From Ceratotherium simum simum (Eukaryota > Chordata > Mammalia > Perissodactyla > Rhinocerotidae): a stretch of DNA of 64,000 nucleotides. The stretch is taken from contig NW_004454229.1 of NCBI RefSeq assembly GCF_000283155.1, positions 4,266,697-4,330,696 of the forward strand, written 5' to 3'. Positions within the stretch are counted from its first letter, which is position 1. Every line of letters starts with the position of its first letter. A program made the position numbers and the translations under genes. Shown here piece by piece: positions 10,934-24,100 of the stretch. The notes beneath the pieces are model-generated. The model was not told the DNA's origin. It saw only the letters and a list, made by a program, of their open reading frames with translations, and did not search any database.

Positions 10934-10960
10934 TATATATATATATATATATATATTACA
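10934..10960. repeat. (TA)n microsatellite in the OSBPL9 3' UTR
   Basis: About ten consecutive TA units followed by mixed TA/CA. It is likely length-polymorphic. Confidence 0.85.
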
Positions 10961-11128
10961 TACACATATATAATATACCTGAAGCCAGATTTTTCATAAA
11001 TACTCCATATACTGTAAATATTGGTTCCTCTGAGTTGTTTTAGAAAATTAGCCCAATGTATTAAAATCAAGTCTTAGGAAATTTCATGGCTTCACCTACA
11101 ATAACTTTTATTTTGGAATTGAACTATT

Positions 11129-11134
11129 ATTAAA
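11129..11134 (+). terminator. OSBPL9: Candidate OSBPL9 poly(A) signal ATTAAA
   Basis: ATTAAA, the commonest variant signal, 546 bases after the stop and before a T-rich and GT-rich tract. The copy at 11060-11065 and CATAAA at 11188 are alternatives. Confidence 0.4.
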
Positions 11135-11284
11135 TTGTATCTAACTCTGGACTACAGTTTAATTATACTCAGTGCTTCTTAAGGCTTCATAAAGTAATTT
11201 TTCCAACTTTTTTTTTTAAATGTGTTTCTTTTATTTTCTTTATGGTTAAACCTGGAGTCAGTTATTTGGCAACCCTGAATACAG

Positions 11285-11302
11285 GAGCTAGCTAGCTAGC
11301 TC
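11285..11302. repeat. Perfect 18-bp palindrome of CTAG units
   Basis: GAGCTAGCTAGCTAGCTC equals its own reverse complement. It lies between the candidate OSBPL9 cleavage zone and the NRDC poly(A) signals. Confidence 0.95.
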
Positions 11303-11433
11303 TTCACAAGGACTCTCCTGAAATAACAGGGCATCCCTCCTTTGTTCTGACTTGAGCCCCACCGTGCTCTCCTCCAGTCTTCATTGAACTCATAGAGCAC
11401 ACGTAGGGCTCCCACCTTTTTACCCAAAAATAT

Positions 11434-11439
11434 TTTATT
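11434..11439 (-). terminator. NRDC: Second candidate NRDC poly(A) signal AATAAA
   Basis: Canonical hexamer about 120 bases beyond the first; a possible alternative distal site. It approaches the OSBPL9 3' end. Confidence 0.35.
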
Positions 11440-11534
11440 GCCTTAGAGGATTTGGGAAGAGTGTTTTTTAGATCCCCACCCCACACTGAAACAAAACATA
11501 AGAAAAAGAATGCTACAGCAGCAAATGGCTCATT

Positions 11535-11944
11535 CTGAAGGGTAATACAGAACTATCTTTATTTAAAAATACACTTAAAAAAACAACAGGTATTAGTATT
11601 AGCACCTAGCATTTAGGTACTAAGACATTGGTTACGTAGGGCCTCTCAAGGCTGTCATACAGAACTGGATTCTCAATCTGAGAGGACCAGGCCAGGCCAG
11701 ACCTTCTCAAACTGCTCATGTAAGTTTTTAGTCACACTTGGCCCACCTTGCTAATTTCCTTCTGCCAGCTGCTACAATAACCCTGGGTTTGTTAGTCACA
11801 ACGAAGAGGGGGAAAAAGTAAATCAATCAAATTCTATAATACCAGTGCAAAAATTCAATGGAAGCCCTAAGACAGTAGTGGTATAACTTCATAAAATATA
11901 CACACATTTTTAAATACACAATTTCAGGCCAATGAGACTGCAGT
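11535..11944 (-). other. NRDC: NRDC 3' UTR (end inferred)
   Basis: Non-coding sequence after the NRDC stop (11945-11947). On the minus strand AATAAA lies at 11558-11563, so cleavage would be about 15-25 bases further on, giving a UTR of about 400 bases. A second AATAAA at 11434-11439 could give a longer form. Confidence 0.65.
11558..11563 (-). terminator. NRDC: Probable NRDC poly(A) signal AATAAA
   Basis: Canonical hexamer read on the minus strand, 382 bases after the stop codon and the first one met. Confidence 0.65.
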
Positions 11945-12142
11945 TTATTTGACTATTTTATGGTAGGGGAGAAGGTTAAGTGTCGATGTAAAAGCCCTGA
12001 TATCAGTAATGGGGGTGGTACAATCCGCCAGCAGAGGAGAGGTTGGCAGGTAGGTTAGCTGCATCACTTCACAAGAAGAGTTTGAATCCTCACCGGAAGG
12101 GTTACCATCCTCTTCCAGCTCATACTTCCCAAATCCAACAAC
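11945..12142 (-). CDS. NRDC: NRDC last coding exon with stop (window residues 798-862)
   Basis: Acceptor ctctttcag. It encodes VVGFGKYELEEDGNPSGEDS to the C-terminus NLLPYHKIVK, then TAA at 11945-11947. Confidence 0.96.
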   Translation of the reverse strand, partial: VVGFGKYELEEDGNPSGEDSNSSCEVMQLTYLPTSPLLADCTTPITDIRAFTSTLNLLPYHKIVK

Positions 12143-15100
12143 CTGAAAGAGGGCAAACACTCGAGGTGGGAAATACGCTGACCAGATTTGGGCACAGACC
12201 TGTTTGTTTGTTAGGATCTCTGATACCAACCCAAACCCCATGAATGGTAACTGGGCTAAATGATAACTCTGGAAAGCACAGAACTATATAGCATAGTTAA
12301 CCATACTCACATGGACGCCGAGCATTTTACATCCTGGTCCTCTATGAGCCTTGAACCAGTTGACCAGGTCTGATTTTGAGAATGACTTCAGTGCTTCAAT
12401 CTTACAGCAAGAAGGGAAAATAGAAAAGAGATAAAGTTATAAAAGACTAGCAATATATTTTCTGTAAAGATAGTTTTTTTTTTTTTTTTTTTTGTGAGGA
12501 AGATCAGNNNNNNNNNNNNNNNNNNNNNNNNNNNNNNNNNNNNNNNNNNNNNNNNNNNNNNNNNNNNNNNNNNNNNNNNNNNNNNNNNNNNNNNNNNNNN
12601 NNNNNNNGTGAGGAAGATCAGCCCTGAGCTAACATCCATGCCAATCCTCCTCTTTTTGCTGAGGAAGACTGGCCCTGAGCTAACATTTATTGCCAATCCG
12701 CCTCCTTCCCCCGCCGCCCCACCTTTTCTCCCCAAAGCCCCAGTAGACAGTTGTATGTCATAGTTGCACATCCTTCTAGTTGCTGTATGTGGGATCCCGC
12801 CTCAGCATGGCCGGAGAAGCGGTGCATCGGTGCGCGCCCGGGATCTGAACCTGGGCTACCAGTAGCAGAGCGCACGCACTTAACGCTAAGCCACAGGACC
12901 GGCCCCTAAAGGTAGTTCCTAACACCCTAAGCAGACCTCCTTGGGCCGCCTTATTAGCACCTGAACACATCATTTTATTCTTCCACGTCTCGGCTTGCCC
13001 CCAACCTTCCAGAGAAGGATGAAAATGAGCCTCTGTGACACACTTTCATGTTTTCGTAGTAATGACTGACTCTGGCAGATAAGCAAGAGAGGGTAGTGGA
13101 TGCTGTAATTACAGCCAAGTACTATACACTGAGCCAAAAACCCATCATCACCTTAGTGTTACCTCTCAGGTACATGGTACCTGTATATTCTGGCTTAAGA
13201 AAAATACAATCACTATTGAAACAGTGAAGAGAACGTTGTCTGTCCTGCTTCTAGTAGGAAAACGAGTGTGTCTGAAGAGCTGGACTGAAACCTCTTGTTA
13301 AATACCTCTTCTGCCTCAATGTCCTTTGCTAATTTACTGCATAGGGTTATATTATCAAAGAGCACTGGATTGCAGAACGCAGAGCTCTTTTTCGTGGGTT
13401 TTATTACTTTGGGCTAGAAGTTATCAAAAGACTTACACTTGGAATCATTAAATCTGGAGGAACTCCGCGTTCATAAAGACCAGAGATTCTTGATTTTCTT
13501 TAAATAGCAGAACTGTTTCTTTCTCAACAAATTTTGTAGTGAACCTCAATCTATAATACAAAAATGGATCTGCTCTGACTGAAATTGGTGGTGGCGGGAA
13601 GGTAAGGATAAGTATCCTACTCACTTGGCCACCTAAGGTGCTAAAGAGGCCAGTCTGGAAAGAAGACTTGATTAATCAAGTCAAGAAATGGGCAAGTAAA
13701 AAACCAAACCTGGACGCGTGCCCCAGCTTCCTTTCTCTTGTACACAATACTGACTTGCTTGGAATTGTGACTCCTATAAAATCAGGAGTCCCTATCAGGG
13801 CTGTCTTACTCTGAAAACTGTTACTACCTCATGGGCAAGGCGGTCAAAGAGATACTGCTGTGTCACCACTTCGTTCCAGTTCCTATCCACTTCCTCCCCA
13901 AGGTGGGTATCCTCGCACTCCTTCAGCTTGATCAGAGCTGTGACCTGTTACCACCAAAAAGAGAGACCTTCAGCATGGCGTCACACCAGTTCCCCAAGAA
14001 CACACTTGGCCCTGTCCAGCCTAGCTTGTGATGGATCTGTTATGGTCCCTTCACTTGGGACCTGCCAGTATATGAGGGAGGATGAAGTTAGGAAGACATT
14101 ATGGTCAGATTAAGGTGGGGCTACAAAGCTAAAAAACTGGCCAGCACTGGTGTCTAATTATTTTAAGGGCTTGTGTAGGCCAAGGAACAAAAGACAAGGC
14201 CAGCACAGTCACCTGGGTGTTGAATGCGTCCTCAGTGAGGTTCTCAATCTTCTCCTCAAAGCTGGAAAGAAACTCTTCTATCTTCTTATCAACAACTTCA
14301 GAACTAAAACAAAACATCTTCAATTAAAAGTTATCAGAGACCTGGTCTCAAGCAGTAAGCAAAAGAGAGAATTAGGGCTATGGCATATTTCCAGCAAAGA
14401 GGCTGAAGTGTTTTCTTCCCAGACCTCAATCATTTCCCCTAAGCTGAAGGAGGGAAGAGAATGGGGAAGAATCCTACTGCTCCCCCACCTCCAGGCCAGT
14501 TTCCTGGTATCCCCAATACTGAAGCAGTGAGGGCCATGCTTGACCATTCCAAAGCTGAAGACCAACAAGGCCCTATACCTTGGTTCTAGCATGAATGTCA
14601 GGTCAGGCACCTTTGCCTTTCTGTCCTCAGGTCTTCCTAAGAGAGAAGAACTGGCAAGCCCTGCACAGTGACCACAGGACTTGAGTCAAACCCTATGGGA
14701 CCACTAGAACCAATCATCAGTCCTGGATCAGGCCATTTATGAACCACCCCCCACCCCCCACCCCTGCAGCTGTGACTAAATGAAGCAAACTGTATTTGGT
14801 CAGAGTTGCCTGAGGTTTAAGGAAGCACCTGTAGCCCCTACTCTCCACGCCAAGAATAACAATAGTTGGGCCCATCTACTCACTTGTATTTGGTTGCCTG
14901 AGTCCCCACGGTGACAGAGAATCCTAGAATCCCAGATGTGTTCCTACAGGTGGGGTAGACATGGTACCTACAGCCAGAGCAAAAAGTTCTATGAGCTCAG
15001 GTGGTCACCTGGGGCCTGCCCTCAGAGGCACTAGAGATGAGTGGGAAGGGTTTCTGCACATCCTGACCGGACCTGGAGGTCCTGAAAGAGGATCCATAAA

Positions 15101-18100
15101 TGTGAATGCATCTATTTCATTCTCAGGTTAGGGTGTCCACCCCACTCCTGAATTGAGGACCACAGGCTAGCTTTTTCTCTTTACTAATCTTAAAACTTGA
15201 CCAAACTGAAAACCTGATCATAGTCCAAAATGCAAATTCCAGAAGTTCTGACTAGCAGGTATGACTTGAAGGCACGGAAGGACCAAAGAGCTCTGAGAGG
15301 CTGCTCAATCAGAATGTCAGATAAACCTCAGCCTGCAAAGTAAGCCCCAGACCCTTATTTGAGCTCAGTGCTCTTGCCAGCAGACTTACCCAAGGGTCTG
15401 CTTGGTTCGAAGGAAGTCAAAACAAGGCTCTTCCATATGCATCTGTAATTCAACATACTACCCATCAGCCCAACTCCTCCCAACAGAAGAACCTCCATTT
15501 CTTCCCCCAAAAGTGTTCCGTATACCCCCGAAGTCCAGCCTCCCTTACTGTCTTCCTAAATCGCCCAGGCACCCTGGCCTTGCTCATAATGCGTGAGAAT
15601 ACTGAACCACCATCTCACCTACCCATCACAGGTCTCTGACCACTCCCAAGTCCCTAGCCCCCAGGCAGAAAGGCCAGTCCTCGTAGTGGGTCAGGGGCTC
15701 CTGAACACCTTGATTCTCCTTTATACAACTTACCACAAGCAGCTCCATAAGAGTGTATTCTCTCAGACTCCTGGTACCTGACTGAAAGGAGAAGTTGTTC
15801 AGACCAACTGAAAATCCAATGGCTTAGGGGGTTTCTTAACAATCCAGCTATTCTTGGCAACCGTTTATTCAGGTATCCACCCCACTCTTCTCTTGCCGCA
15901 AAAGAAATGATCATACCCTCTACTGCCATACTTTCGACAATTTTGATTATACATTTGCCTTACAGCTAGACTGAAGGTCTGTGAGGACAGGAATCATGCT
16001 TGATCATTTGTATTTTCAGCCTTAGCAGGCAGACATGGAGGTGAGTCCAATAATCCCTGACCTGCCAGCTCCTGCCCAAAGGACCGAGAAGACACAATCT
16101 AAAATCAAGTACTTGCAGTTCAAGGTCCTCAGGAGGAGAGCAGGAGGTGTTTGGGGATCAATGAAGGGTATCTGGACCTATTCCTCAGATGGAGAAGATA
16201 TAAACAGGAGCTTCTGCAGCCACACACTGGGACCCAAACCAGCTGATTAAAAAATGTCTAAAAGAGGCAGACAGCACACTTGGAGACAACATCCGGGCCG
16301 TCCTGGAGACTGGCACAAGAATGCAGTGAGAGTGGAAGAGGGCAGGAGGCCAACAAGCAAGGATGTTGTCAGTGCATCCCCCAGTCAGGGTCCTGCGGGC
16401 TCGTCAGACACAGCTTCATTCCTATTCCTTCCCACCTCACCGAAGGAAGAGGCCTGTGTGCCCTGCGAGCCTTGGTTAGTCAGCCAAGAGATTTCCTGTT
16501 TGCCTCTAAAAGGACGGCAACAAAACCAGTCAAAACTGGGTATCAATTTCCTGTGCAAGATGCTCCGTGTAAGGAGGGAAGTGGTTCCCTGAAGGAAGCA
16601 GTTTGTATTAGAAGCCAGTGCTAAGAGGTGATCAATGGAAAGCGCAACACGGTCTTACAATATGAAATCCTGCCTAAAACTGGAGAAGTACTAAGCTCTC
16701 TGGGTTCTGAGCAGTCAGAAGCACTGGAAACGTGGGCAGGGCTAAGCAGGGCCAGGTCATATCATTTATGAAGTTTGGGGGCCTGCTAGTCATTTTAGCT
16801 TCAAATAAGCTGAGAACCTGGAAAAAAACCTCAGGTAGCTACAGCCAGAGGGAGACAAGATCTACAGACAAGCTGGGCCTCTAGGGAAAGATTCAGGCCC
16901 AGGGCCAGAAACACACTGAAGGACAAGGTGACAGTAAGGCCATGCAGCCCTGCCCAAAGCCCAGACCAGGGGTCTTCACAGCAGGGGTCTGCAGTGACTG
17001 CAGCAGCAGCTAGCTACAGGAGCCCCAGAGTTTAGGAAGTCTGAGATCAGTCTAGATAGGCAGAGGTCACCACAGTCCCAGAAGTGAGTGGGACTAACCA
17101 CTGGTTAAAGTGGGCTATGGGCCAATGGAAATTGTTGGAAAGCTCTTCCTTATTTTAGGCCCATCCCACATTTCCAGAATGGTGTGGAAAGAATACAGCT
17201 TCTAAGGACAGAAGGAATAAATTTAAACCCCAGCTGGTATGACCTCAGGCAAGTAAGGGACTCTGGCTATGTTTATTTATGTCTCTTTTTCAAAACTGTC
17301 CTTGTAACAAATGTCCTCCTGCTGCTTGGGGTTCTGTCAGGGGAACATGTAGGAATTTCCAGCCACACTTCAGTCTCTGTCCCTCTGGACTAGTGGCTAG
17401 GTGATTAATGAAGCACTGTGATTGAAAAAGGATCCATTTCACTGACAGGAGCAATTTTTAAATGTAGTTACTTCAAGAGGACAAATGACCCCAAGCATGA
17501 AATTACAGAGGCAACTTCAAAAGGGCCTTGAAGGTTACAGAGTCATGACTCTCAGGTACTTTGGACCTTCCACCAGGCTTTAAGTACCCTAAGATACTTA
17601 GCCATGAGGATGGCTGTGTGCAAAGGGGCCAACTGACCTGGTAGTACACAGTGACTTCAGAGTTGGCATCACCCTTGTTCAGAGCTCTCACTTTGCACAG
17701 GTGGTGGCCACTGGGCAGCTCTACCACCTGGAACTGCACAGGCATCTCCTGCTCAAGAGGCATGAAGTTCAGCTTGCTGCAAAAGAATCAGTGTGGGTCA
17801 CCGAGGCAGTGCCTTTATCCTCTTACCCCCACCCCAAAAACTCTGAGGAAGAGGTCAGGCCTTCCACAGTTGCTTCTAAACTGCCTTGTTTATATAACTA
17901 GCCTCAAGAAAACCTACTACAAGAAGCATCTCCATTGTGGATTTAGTAACAACTAAGTTGTGGCTCAATGCCCTGCTGCTGGTAAGAAAACATAACTCCC
18001 ACAGAGAAAAGTCAAACCAGTACTCACTCAACAACGTATTTCAGGAAATCCATAGATTCCTAGGAGATAAAAGAGAAGACAATAATTACATCAGGCTCTC

Positions 18101-21100
18101 TCGACATTAATTTCACTCAGAACCAACTAATATCAATATTCTAATTGCTTGAGAAGTCCTGGATAGCATTAGGAAAGCAGATATAGTCTGACACCCAAAA
18201 TGCTGGGCAAGTCATTCATTGACTGGGCTCATTATTCACTGATTTGATATTGACTTTGCTGAATACCAAGTGGCTCTCAACTGATCAGCTCCTCTTCTGC
18301 TCTCCCTTGGCACTCTGTTTACCTGTACACTGTGACCCTCTCCCCACTGGATCAGACTTAATTGTTCAGCTTACCCCACTAGGCTGTGCCCTCTATGACA
18401 ACAGTGACTGTGTTTTAGAAACATGGGTCTATTAATACGGAACTTGGCAGAGAGTGAGCAATAGAATAACACTTAATACTAAGTGAATGCATCCTCTCCC
18501 CTCTCAAGATTTCTGTTTTCTTACCTATAAAATGAGGGATAAGTGGAGGGGTGAGTTCATGTCTAAAGTGGTCTCTGCCTGGGGCAATTCATCATACTAA
18601 GTCCTCTGGACCAAAAGGACCCCTGCCCAATACTCCCACTGTGCTCAGAGAAGCAGGCAGCTATTCCTGCTCTTCTCTATATGGCTTGAGGCTTTTAAAC
18701 TTCTTTCTGTGGGCAGGACAGAAACTAAGGCTGGTTTTGGGGTTGGAGGATAAAGACAGAGAGGAAGAAGGGAGGACAGCAGCTAGTCTCAAGAGTGACT
18801 ATTTATATATTCCATCAAAGGGCCAGTCCTGAGAAATTGGAAGGCCATGGAGGAAGATGGTCAACAGCCAAACAGTTTAGCGAGCGTCCCAAACAAAGAC
18901 TCTTGGCTGGAAGAGGCCTCAATTAGTTACAAGGTCCCACAGACACATCCTACTCAATATATACCAGAACAAACTCCTCATATGCGCCCAAACCTACTAT
19001 TGTTCCTACTCCTTCACCAACCCACTGGTTTAAGCAAAAAATCTGGGCATCATCCTAGACCCCTCCCTTATCCTTCACCCCTACATCCAATCAGTCACTG
19101 AGCTTTGGCCATCCTCTACCTCATTATTTCTTAAGTGCTGCTTTTTCATTTATTTTGCCTAATCTCAGGCTTCATCATTTTTCACTTGAATTTTTTTTCT
19201 TTTGTAGTAAAAACACACGAAGTTTACTATCCTAACCATTTTTAAGTGTACAGCTCTGCAGTGTTAAGTATATTCACATTGTTGTGAAACGGAACTACAG
19301 ACCTTTTTCATCCTGCAAAACTGAAAACTCGATACCCATAAAACAACAACTCCCCTTTCTTCCCTCTCCCCAACCCCTGGTAACCACCATTCTTCTCTCT
19401 GTTTCTATGACTTTGACTGCTCTAGATACCTCATGTAAATGGAATCATACTTCATGTCAACTTTTATAACAGCCTTATAACTGGTCTCTCTGGAGGTTTC
19501 TCAACAACAAATCTTTTAAAGAAGATTCTCCATTTACTACAGGATAAAGCCCAAGCTCCTTAGCTTAACACACTGGCCTGACACACAAGCTTGACACACA
19601 AGTTCTGCCTAAGTACGTGTGTGTGTGGGTGTGTGTGTATACATCCCTCACCACTCTCCAGCTCCCAATTTAATCTCTAAATTAAACTGTAGCTTCCATA
19701 CACAATTTTCAACAAATGTAACCAACACCATATATATTTACCAAACCCGTTTCACTCCAAGTCCTGTCCATTACCAGCAGTCTCCTTCATAAGAAAGTCT
19801 TGCCCGGCGTCAGAGGGGCCAGCTTCCCTTCTAAACAGACTACGACAATGCTGGCCCGCCAAAACTCCAGAGCTTTACCTTCAGGGAAGAACTAATGCAA
19901 TTCCAGAGCCCAAAACAGCATTCAGACCGGGCCAACAGCAACAGAGCACCTCACACTTACTGTGCTTGTGACATTTCCTTGTACCAGGCCCTCAACAAAG
20001 AGCTGAGATTTGAACTCTTTGACAAAGCTCAGCAGAGACTCAAGGGAAAGGCCATCCATCAAAGCCCGGTACTTGTCAATCATAGACCAACGAGCATATT
20101 CCAGGATTAAAAGCCGCACATCTCTGTACAAAGGGCAGAAAAAAACAAAGTTTTGTTGTAAAAAATTAATCTTGAGGGTAAAGGAAGATTTGGTTAAGTT
20201 TCTGTACATGATATGTTTCTAAAAAGAGAGAATTTCTATCACAACTTAAGATGGGGAAATAACGTCATAATTACCAAAAAGCATTTAAAATTGCATATAC
20301 AAACTTATACATAGATTTCTTCACTGGTATAACAACTCACTTATCTGTCTCAGTCGCAAAATAAAATATTTCACATAAGTAAAGTTGCTAGATGAGTCGC
20401 TTACCAATTTAAAATTTAAATCAATTTAGAATTATTACTATTTTGATTTGAAATCTTACTAATATTTTATTAATTACTGGAGGCCACCATTATGGATATC
20501 TATTACTGCAGTGACAATATAGTATAGGTAGTGGCTCTAGGCCAGAATCTGACTAACCCCCAACTCTCACCCCCCCTACCCTCTCCCCACATTAAGTTAT
20601 TTGAACTTAGCAAGTTACCTAACATCTGTGACTCGATTTCTTCCTTTGTAAAACAAGGGAAATAATAATGGCTACCATTATAGGGTTTTGGTGAGAATTA
20701 GATAAATAAATACCTTTAAAGTTCTTAGATCTCACACACAATGAATATTCAATAAATAGGTGTTATTATTATTACTATACTACGTTTTAATATAGTAGTA
20801 TTCAGTAGTTACTGAACACACAGGGCTATTTTTCATCATATCAATAGCTCTAGACAACTCTCCTTTCCAACTTGTATTTGGTTATTAGTTTTTATAACTT
20901 TTTGTGATCAGATTATTGGTTATTTCATGTCTCTTAACTGCTCCTTCCCCTGCTTTCGAATTTTGGTCATTTAGGGACTCATTATAACTTTGTCAAAAGC
21001 AGGGCCTCTATAAGGTTGTGCTGTTTACCATTTATAGATGCTCAGCAAGGAGGTCAAGTAGGGGCTTGCAAGCCATGTGCACAAAGGGCTGTGTCTGCTC

Positions 21101-24100
21101 AGATGGGACTTGTTTCTCCCTCCCACAAAGGCTCCATTTGCTGATAGAAGGTACCCCAAGGGGGTACTTTTTTCTGATTCACACAAAGCTACTCTATAGA
21201 CTACCGTTAGCTCTGGACCAAAGAACAGGCTCTGATGAAAGGCCTAAAAGGGTTGTCTACTAGCAGAGGGTTTAAGCCTTAGTATACAGACTGTCCAGAA
21301 GCCTTTTTGCTCTCTTCTGGAACCCTGGCTGAATTCTGGATAGTTGCAGTTGCCAGCTAAGTGATGTGTTAAGCAATTTAACTCAGCTAATGGGCCTTAG
21401 CAGTTAAGTGCGCACGCTCCGCTACTGGCGGCCTGGGTTCGGATCCTGGGCGCACATCGACGCACCGCTTCTCCGGCCATGCTGAGGCCGTGTCCCACAG
21501 ACAGCAACTAGAAGGATGTGCAACTATGACATACAACTATCTACTGGGGCTTTGGGGAAAAAAAAGGAGGAGGATTGGCAATAGATGTTAGCTCAGAGCC
21601 GGTCTTCCTCAGCAAAAAGAGGAGGATTAGCACAGATCTTAGCTCAGGGCTGATCTTCCTTACAAAAAAAAAACAATTTAACTCAGCTACTTATCACAAC
21701 AGCCAACACACTAAAATCACCAGTAAGCAACTTTGAGCTACAACAAAGCCAGCACTTCTTTAACTGTTATTTATTTATAAACTTAGGAAAAAACCTCCTT
21801 TTTATGCCTCTAATTAAGTATAGTAGGCTGCTTTCAGCTCTACTCACAGATGGCTACTTAAGCTGGGCTTAGAAATCCTATAACCCTTTGGATTGGTTTC
21901 CTAAACCACAGCATGATTCTCACATGTCTGAAAATTAGCACTGAAAATTAGTGCTCATCCCCCACGCCTGACCTCTAGGAAGGCAAATACTTTCAGGCCT
22001 TCAAAATATAAGGTGATCCCACATATACTCACTTGGCCAGAGTCTCAGGCTTGATGAGGATGTTAAAGTAGGTCTTCTTCAACTGCTCAGTTATCATTGT
22101 AAAGACAGCTGGTGTGGAACTGAACTCCGCTAAGTAGTCAATAATGAGCTGAAACAGTAGCTAAAAAGAAAAGAGAGAAGTACTTTAAGCGGAGAAGCAT
22201 GGAAATCCACTAAGTTTTAGGGGGACAAATGTTTCCCGTTGATTTTAATCAGGGGCATAGCATGGTAATAGGCACTGTGGGGACATAAGAGACTGACGAC
22301 TCAAAGAATCTTCAGGGGCTAAAATTCTCAATAATTGTCAAATTTAGAGCAAAGATTCTTCTTCTTTTATAATTTTCATGGATATTCTTAAACATTTCTT
22401 CTTCCAAATGAACTTAAAAATAATTTTATCCAGCTCCCCACTGCCCCTAAATGTGACTTTAATTGGAAGGATACTACATTTATATATTAATTTTAGAAGT
22501 AGTGACAACTTTATATCAAACTGTCCTATCCAGAAACTGATGAGTCTCTCCCTTATTTAAAAGTTTTTTATATGCTTCAAGATTTACAGTTTTCTTTACA
22601 TAGGTTCTATACTTTTCTTATTTATTCCTAGGTACTTTATTGTTTCTATTATTATAAATGGAATATTTTTCTCATCCATTTCTAAGTGGTTATTGCTACT
22701 AAAGGAAAAAGGGCCACTGATTTTGACATACTGATCTTGTGACCAGCCACATCACACGTTATTTTTTAAATTTTAGTAATATCTTAGAGGTTTTCTAAAA
22801 GTACAATCATATTTCATCTGCAAAGAAAAATACTTTTTCTTTTCTAAGTGTTTTTATTTCATTTTTTGATTTTAAAGTAGTAACCAGAACCTCTAAAATA
22901 ACGTTGAATAATAGAGGTGATCGTGGATGTCCTTGGCTTGTTCCTGATTTTAATGTTCAGCATTTCATCAGTTAATGTAACATTTGCTGTTACTCTTTTT
23001 AAATTAAGGTTTTATTGTGTTTAAGTAATTTCCCCCCTCCCTACTTAGTATGAATGCCCACTCAAATTTATCAAATCATTTTTTGGCATTTATCACTATA
23101 TTTATATAGTGTTTCTCAATTGACCTCTGTTATAATGATCCACGTTTGTTAACTTCCTAATACTGAACAACAAACCCTTTGCATTACTGGCACTTGGTCA
23201 TGGTGAATTATTCTTTTTGTTATGTTGTTGGATTTAATTTTCAAATTTTTGGAATGTTTGCATCTATATTTTATAGGTGAAACTGGTCTCTAGCTTTATA
23301 TATATATACTTATATTCTCTATCAGGTTTTAATATTAAGGCTAGGTAAGCTTCATAAAATAAAGAGCCTCAAATAGTTTTATATGGTTTGTAGTTTTAAA
23401 AAGCTCTCCAGGTAATTCCAAAACATACCTCCCAAATGACAACCACTGCAATAGCCTTTAATCTGTTTGGATCTTAAGCTACATTATATTTAGGCTTTTG
23501 AAGGTTGACAAAAGTAACATATTCCATGGTGTCTCCTCTTAAGACCTATCTTTGTTCTCTGGGGAGAGTGACAGAGATGAGGGTATAAAGGAGAGCACTA
23601 TACTCTTCTCTAGGGTTTTTGCTAACATATGGATGCTGTCACCTCTTAGCACAGTTTAACTTCTGCCAGGTCCTTTCCTCCAGATTTTTTCTTGTGTGAA
23701 CCCAGTTTCCTAAACCTTAATATATGTTCTATCCAAGAAATCAAGATATAAAATTTTTTGGGTACATTACGTTTTACCTGGTATTTAATGATCTAACCCT
23801 CTTAGACAGCATCCCATATTATTTCTTCCTCTGCTTATGAAGTTTTTAACAAGCGACACTGAAACATATTCCTTACCAAAAGATAAATTACTGACAAGAT
23901 ATGGACCCTGTTTCTAAAAGGCTCATAAACTTGGAAGGGAAACAACACATACATACTTGAAACAAAGGGAGACAGTGAAGAAGAGGAAGAAAGGACACAA
24001 ACATTTGAGTTCCACTGTCAGGCAAAGTGCCAGGTGCTTGAAATTTGTTATTGCTGTATGGTGTGCAATGAAGCTCAAACCAGTCCTAAATGCCAGTGTT

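Larger units (their letters stand above)
10584..11215 (+). other. OSBPL9: OSBPL9 3' UTR (end inferred)
   Basis: Non-coding sequence after the stop, with a (TA)n tract near 10937-10957. There is no AATAAA on this strand. Variant signals are ATTAAA at 10729, 11060 and 11129, and CATAAA at 11188. T-rich and GT-rich sequence from about 11205 would suit a downstream element, so cleavage at about 11150-11215 is my best guess. Confidence 0.55.

Noticed and set aside
16035..16624. Overlapping 112- and 114-codon open frames on the plus strand
   Set aside because: They are on the wrong strand for NRDC, overlap in two frames, have no recognisable motif, and lie in a GC-richer intron where chance open frames are expected.
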